Of a DNA stretch of 60,000 nucleotides, positions 51,101 to 57,100 are shown in pieces. The position numbers and the translations under genes are program-made. Location of the stretch: NCBI RefSeq assembly GCF_964204645.1, contig NC_134036.1, forward strand, positions 3,029,501 through 3,089,500. Reading direction: 5' to 3'. The notes beneath the pieces are model-generated. The model had not been told where the DNA came from. It ran no database searches and was given only the letters and a program-made list of their open reading frames with translations. This DNA is from Tubulanus polymorphus (lineage: Eukaryota; Nemertea; Palaeonemertea; Tubulaniformes; Tubulanidae). The first letter of the stretch is position 1, and the number at the start of each line of letters is the position of its first letter.

Positions 51101-54100
51101 TTAATTCGTCTCTATGTTCTAGGTATAAATATCTCATATTATCGTTAACTCAGTATTTCTGACTATTAGGTTATAGACGAAACGTCGAGTCGATAATTCA
51201 TCAGCTTAATGGAAACTTTTCGGGCTTAATCTTTCTCGTTATATACAATCAGCTTATAGTGTATCAATCACATTGTTTTAGAATTCTATCATTCTATCCC
51301 CTTATGTCTTATATATCGAATGGTAACAAAAACTAGTTATGAAACACAAAGGTGACCGACGATGAGTTGACGATTTGAGCAACAACATGCCATAAAAAAA
51401 TTTTTACACAAACACGACTGACATATACAATTCTACACAAAACAACAAGTTGCTGAATGCGCTGACGTTCGGTAGACGAAGGGTATTTGTCTGATGCTGC
51501 GAAGGCGTCCACTGAATTACCAGACGATCTTCAGGGTGAACCACCTGAATTAATGAATACAGATTAGTTTGACCAGCGATCGGTTGAAAGAAGGCTTGCC
51601 CGGCCGGAGATTTAGCCGGTGGACAAAGTGTCTGGCTGACTAGCCGAGTTTCACCTTCTTAAATTGACAATGATTGGTAAATGGGCTGATGGAACGTATA
51701 TCCTTGGGGGGATGGGGAATAGAAAACATCTCATCCAGAGCTTATTTTCAGACAAATTTGATCCATCAAAGAAAAAAGGTTAATATACTGTTAACATTCA
51801 GGAGGAAAACGGCACCGAAAATAACCTAATCATTTCATTAGCAGGAACGTCAAACACTGATAGATAAATCCAACATGGCGGCCACTGGATAAATACGCTT
51901 AACAAGCCGTAATAAGTTCGAGAGTAAATAACATTAAACCGCAGCCGTCATCGGGACACCGGTCGGGTCTATCGGTACTCGTGGCATCGCTATAACAGTC
52001 TGTAATAAGAAACCCAGTTAGCGTACGTCATAATTGGCTTGTTGCGTTATGATGGCGTAATTGTTCTTGCCGACATTCCGAAAATAGACGGTGTTATTTG
52101 AGACTGCATAAGAAGTTCAGCGGCCTTAAATTCACTTGGAAGGTGTTGGGGAACCACAGCGAAAAGCACCGCGACGCCATTAAAATGTTCATCATATTCA
52201 TAAAATGTCCCCAAAGACCAAGTTTCAAAGACGAATTACCACATTTATGAATCACCAACGACACGATTAACTACCTCAGTGGTTTACAATTAATCTCAAT
52301 ATTCAAGTTTAATTCTGGGCCGATTCGGTTTTCTATATATTCCCTATACAGTAAATATCGATAATGAAAATCAATAATTTAATAAGATTTAATAAATATC
52401 GAAAATAAATATGTTCCTGGAAGCAGAAGAAATTCAAGAATCCCTTTCATGAAATGGCTCAACGTCGGGGATTTTAAGTTTTGTTTTCACTTTTAGATAA
52501 AACTCCCCCGAGAAGTGCTGCCACCTGGTGGCTCGTATACGCGAGTGGTATTCGCCCAGTTGGCCAACAGTAAACTGTTTATTACCGGCGGACCTCAAAC
52601 GCCGGCCGATATGGAACGATACGAGAAACAAGAAGTGATGCTGGCCACTGCGAAAGGAGCCGGTTCGTTGAAAGTTCCGGCTGAATTCACAATCAAAAAT
52701 TATCAGGTAAAAGTTCATCCTCATGACAGAGCCGTACTTAGCTTTTGACTTTTGAACGAAGGGGCACATCTTCACCCGTCAAGTGATTCGAACCCACTAC
52801 GCTAAAGCTGTTCGCCGAACCCCTTGACCTCACGAGTCGTTGGAGTCGTTACTAGCCGACCAGAATCCGGTCGTACCAATCACAGCGCTTGTAACAAACG
52901 ACTTTAGGCTTCTATAGGTTTTCACGTTAAATAGACCAATCAGCGAACGTTTTACCGAACAAGGAAGTATTTCGCAAATCGATATATGACGTCACGCGCA
53001 ACAGCGCCAGTAATGAAATCACGCTTCGTGAGGCCAGGGGGCTGGTGGAAGCGAGTTCGGGAGTGATACCGGACCCCTGGCAAGCGAGGATGGAAGGGGC
53101 AATGATACCCGAAAAGTTGTATTGGATATAACAATATTTGCAAAAAAGCTAAAATTCTAGTACGAAAATTTTCCCAACTTTTACTCAAATTTTAATTGAA
53201 ATGCAGAAGGAGAATAAAGTACGGTTCGATCATTGCTGAATCCTTGCTTGCCAAAGTAGCGTTGCCAGTACGAACTGAACCTTTTCAAAAAACTATCTTT
53301 TTATTGTCGCAATTCACGATCATTGTTCCATAGAAACTGTAAACCTGTTCAAAATGTATTAAAACATTGTCGCTGTAGACTCTCTCATAAAGTGCCTGAA
53401 CACATAACTTTCATCGTATACCATCGCGTCCTGAGAGCCCTAAAAACACTCGCAAATCTTCACCTCCGTAAAACTGCGCAACTTCCGTATGAAATAGTAT
53501 TCAAAACAGTAGATTTCGTCGGGCCGTAAAACTCAGTTGGAAAATAGAAATTCGACTGCAGTTCGTAAAACCTGACGACCTCAACGACGTCTCCGGGGGG
53601 TCCTAAATAGTTCATTTCATTTCATAGCCGGGTCGTTTGAGGAGTGGAATTTAACTAGATCAATTCGTCGCTGTGGCTACTGCACTAGAATATTCAAACG
53701 GTCTGCGCACGCTCGCTCGCACTGTTGGGGCGCTCTATAAAACACCCGAAGAATATCGTCTAGTTGTCGCCATGTTGATATATTCATCGTATTTTTCAGG
53801 TTCCAGGAAATTACACATGCGTCTATTGGGATCCCGTAGGTAAGAGATAGCGCAAAAAGACGCGAAGACATCATCAGTTTTCTGCATCGAGAGAGTAAAA
53901 CATATTTACCATTAATAGACTGACATGTACATCATGAGTTGGAGGAAGAGCCGTCATTTCAAGAGGCTAAAATGAAATGATACCTTGTTTGCTCCTAATC
54001 GGCCGGGTCATTTTTGTAAACTGCAATAAAATTTGTAATCAGTTGATTTCTATAACTGTCGGGTCTGGTTGTGGTTGGCTTGATTATGATAAAAGGTAAT

Positions 54101-57100
54101 GTACAAGATAGAGGTTGCTGGCCGGGTCAACTTTTAAGCTAAGCAGACAGAGAAACAAAGTATCAATTTTAAGCCTCAATATACACGTGTACGTGGGGAT
54201 CACCTGACGATGATCTTTAGTGAGAGTCCGAAACGTCGTGTCCTTTTAATTCTGGATAAATAAAATTCTATTTTAATCTTTGAATTTTTTATCTAGTGGG
54301 TTTCTAAACTTATTAGCAATTCTCCACGTCAAAGTGTACGGGTTATTCTACAATATCTGTCTTGTAGTCTATTCTCTAACAAAAAAAAATATCAATGGTT
54401 CTAGCTCGAGCACTGTTCAGCGCCATTGGGGAACGCAAGGATCCTCTGTTTAACATGTATTTATGCATGTCTTAAACACGAGTCTGAGCCGATTAAATAC
54501 AGACAGTCGCACGAAGGAGCAGCTTACGTTAAAATTGACTTATCGTGTTCTGCTTGCGAGTAATTATTTTTTCTTTCAATGCTGCCGTAGACGACAACGT
54601 GCGATGACATTTGAAATAATAGTTTTTGCGCCGAGCATATATCGAGTGCTGTGGATCGCTGACAGAGCATAAGTCACCACAGAGTGTAGTAATACTGAAC
54701 AGCAATGTTTTCCCCAGGCAAAAAAAAAATGATGTGTCGCGACATGTCCGAAACGGTTTATCAACTGGGAACGTAAAACTAGCATAATCTAAAATCTGGT
54801 CTGGCGGAGCAGCGCTGTGAAGCTTTAGTCATGTTTCCGAATTCAATTCGTAAGCTTTGCATAATGGGCTGCGATGATTCTGAGCTTTGAACGATTAACA
54901 CTGGTCCTTGAAAGTATAGAGACCACTGTTTAGCTGGTCCCTGAATCTATAGAGACCTTGGTTTTTCAAATCGCGGATTGGCATTTCATCGGAAAAATTG
55001 TTATAAGGTATCAACCACTAGATTCACTATAGGGTTGTGTCTATGTGCTCATTTACAGGCGGCCATTGGTCCACGAGGGGCGTAGTAACAGATGCAAGAG
55101 GTACCAATACTACCAAGTGTTTGGCCTATCATTTATCTGCATTTTCATTGATGTTGGTGAGTACAACTAGTACTGAAGCGAGTACAATTACTACTTCACC
55201 GAGTATTATTACTACTTAAAAACATCCGATGGTAAAGTTGCATTAGGAGATTATTTGTATGAAATAATGATCATTTGTAAGGAAATGAACCAGTTTAAAT
55301 TATTCATATCTATTTTAGGATCAATCGCAAGGTCCTGACGTTGGACAACTGACTATGGGTCCGATGACGTCCTTACTATTTGTTGGATGTGGCATTTCAG
55401 CCTTTGGACTGGCTTTCACCCTCCTAACTTATATACTCTTCGGGTAATAAAGATTTATCTTTTAGCAACAAGAAAGACATGTTTCAATCATCAAATTAGA
55501 CTTAATAATTTGCATTCTTGAAAACAGACACCGCGGTCAAAAAGTTCCAATCATCATATTTAACTTAATGATTTGCGTACTTGAAAATAGATGACACGAT
55601 AAAGTTTAATGTATCTAAATGAATTTGCATCTTTATGCGAGTGAGTGCATGGTCTTCTTATTCTTACCGTAATTCACTTAAATATGTAATTTAGTTCGTT
55701 AGAACAGTTGCCACACGCACTGCTTGGTTTTATCTACCCTGCTATTTCATCATAAGAATTATTATTTACCTAGTTATAATTATAAGATTCCGAACAAAGT
55801 ATACCAGAGTAAGACGTGTTTTAGAAATTTGCGTGGGAATCACAAAGTTTGTAAAATTCAATCGAAATCGGAGACACTTTCATAAACACGAATTCGTCAT
55901 TTTGAGCGAAGGTCGAACCAGAAAATCGTTTCAAATACTTCGTAACTACAAAGTCAAGAACGCACGAGAAGTACTTTCCTCGTTAACTTTTTTCTTATTT
56001 TTCTCATCGACCACTCTATAAACCTCTAGCCCTGATATATCTCCCCATCTTCTGATGAATTCAGGAAGTGGCAAATTTGCAGATAATCAGAGCCCTAGCT
56101 ATAACAGCCGGGTAGCAGTCGAAATGTATTTAGATGGACTGATGATTTGCACCAATTCTATATTTGTTAGGTATACATAGATTCCTGATATCGTAGAAAA
56201 TTCACATATCGGTATAAAATGGTATTCATCGCCGATAGTAATCAGGTTGCTATCATTACAAACTATGAAAACAATTAAGAATTAAGAACGCCATTATTTC
56301 ATGAGGAGAGAATCCCACAATGATAATAAAAAGTCCGAAAATGAAACTTCGAGATAGTAGTTTATTTCAACGTTTCGACTATATCCTAATAGTCATCTTC
56401 AGGAATAATTCCGAAGTTTCATTTTCGGACTTTTTATTATCATTGTGGGATTCTCTCCTCATCGCGTCAACACGGATATAGTGTTCTACCAATCGTGGCC
56501 ATTATTTCATTTATCGTTGCTTTACTCGTTTTTTTTCAGGTGTTTGCGGGCTGAAAAATCCGGTAAAATTCTCATAAATCAATGTTGCGCCATGTTGTTA
56601 CTGAACGCTTCATTCATCGTAGCCATCACCAGTCCGGAATTATTTCCCGGTTCGATTACCTGCACGGTAGCGTCGGCAATGCTGCATTACTGTTTGCTAT
56701 GCGTGTTGACGTGGTTGTGCGTGGAAGCGTTCCACGCACATCGTACGTTAGCGTCGGCGATCAAATATAACGCCGACAGATTCTTGCTGAAAAGATTTCT
56801 TCTGGCCTGGGGTAAGTTTTTAAGAGTAGGTCTAACTAGGTATTCTTAATGGATTTTCAGTAAAATTATGATAAGTTACTAATGACGACCTTCTCATTAG
56901 CAATAAATTCAACAATTCAGTAAAATCATCATGATTAGCTACTAATGGCGACCTTCTCATTCTCGATAATTTCAAAGATTCAGTAAAAGTATGATTAATT
57001 TGGACCTTCTCAGATTATCAACGACTTGGTCAACGTTACTACCGGGTAGCGACGACCAATATACGTCCCCCCACGTCCTGCAGTAAAAGAGAACTGTAAA

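Larger units (their letters stand above)
52707..55058 (+). other. Introns flanking the GPS microexon
   Basis: Apart from the 40-nt exon at 53800-53839, these 2.3 kb contain a dispersed repeat (53983-54150) and a weak CTGACGA...GAAA motif (54204-54233). A 68-residue ORF at 53323 has no recognised domain. Confidence 0.5.
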
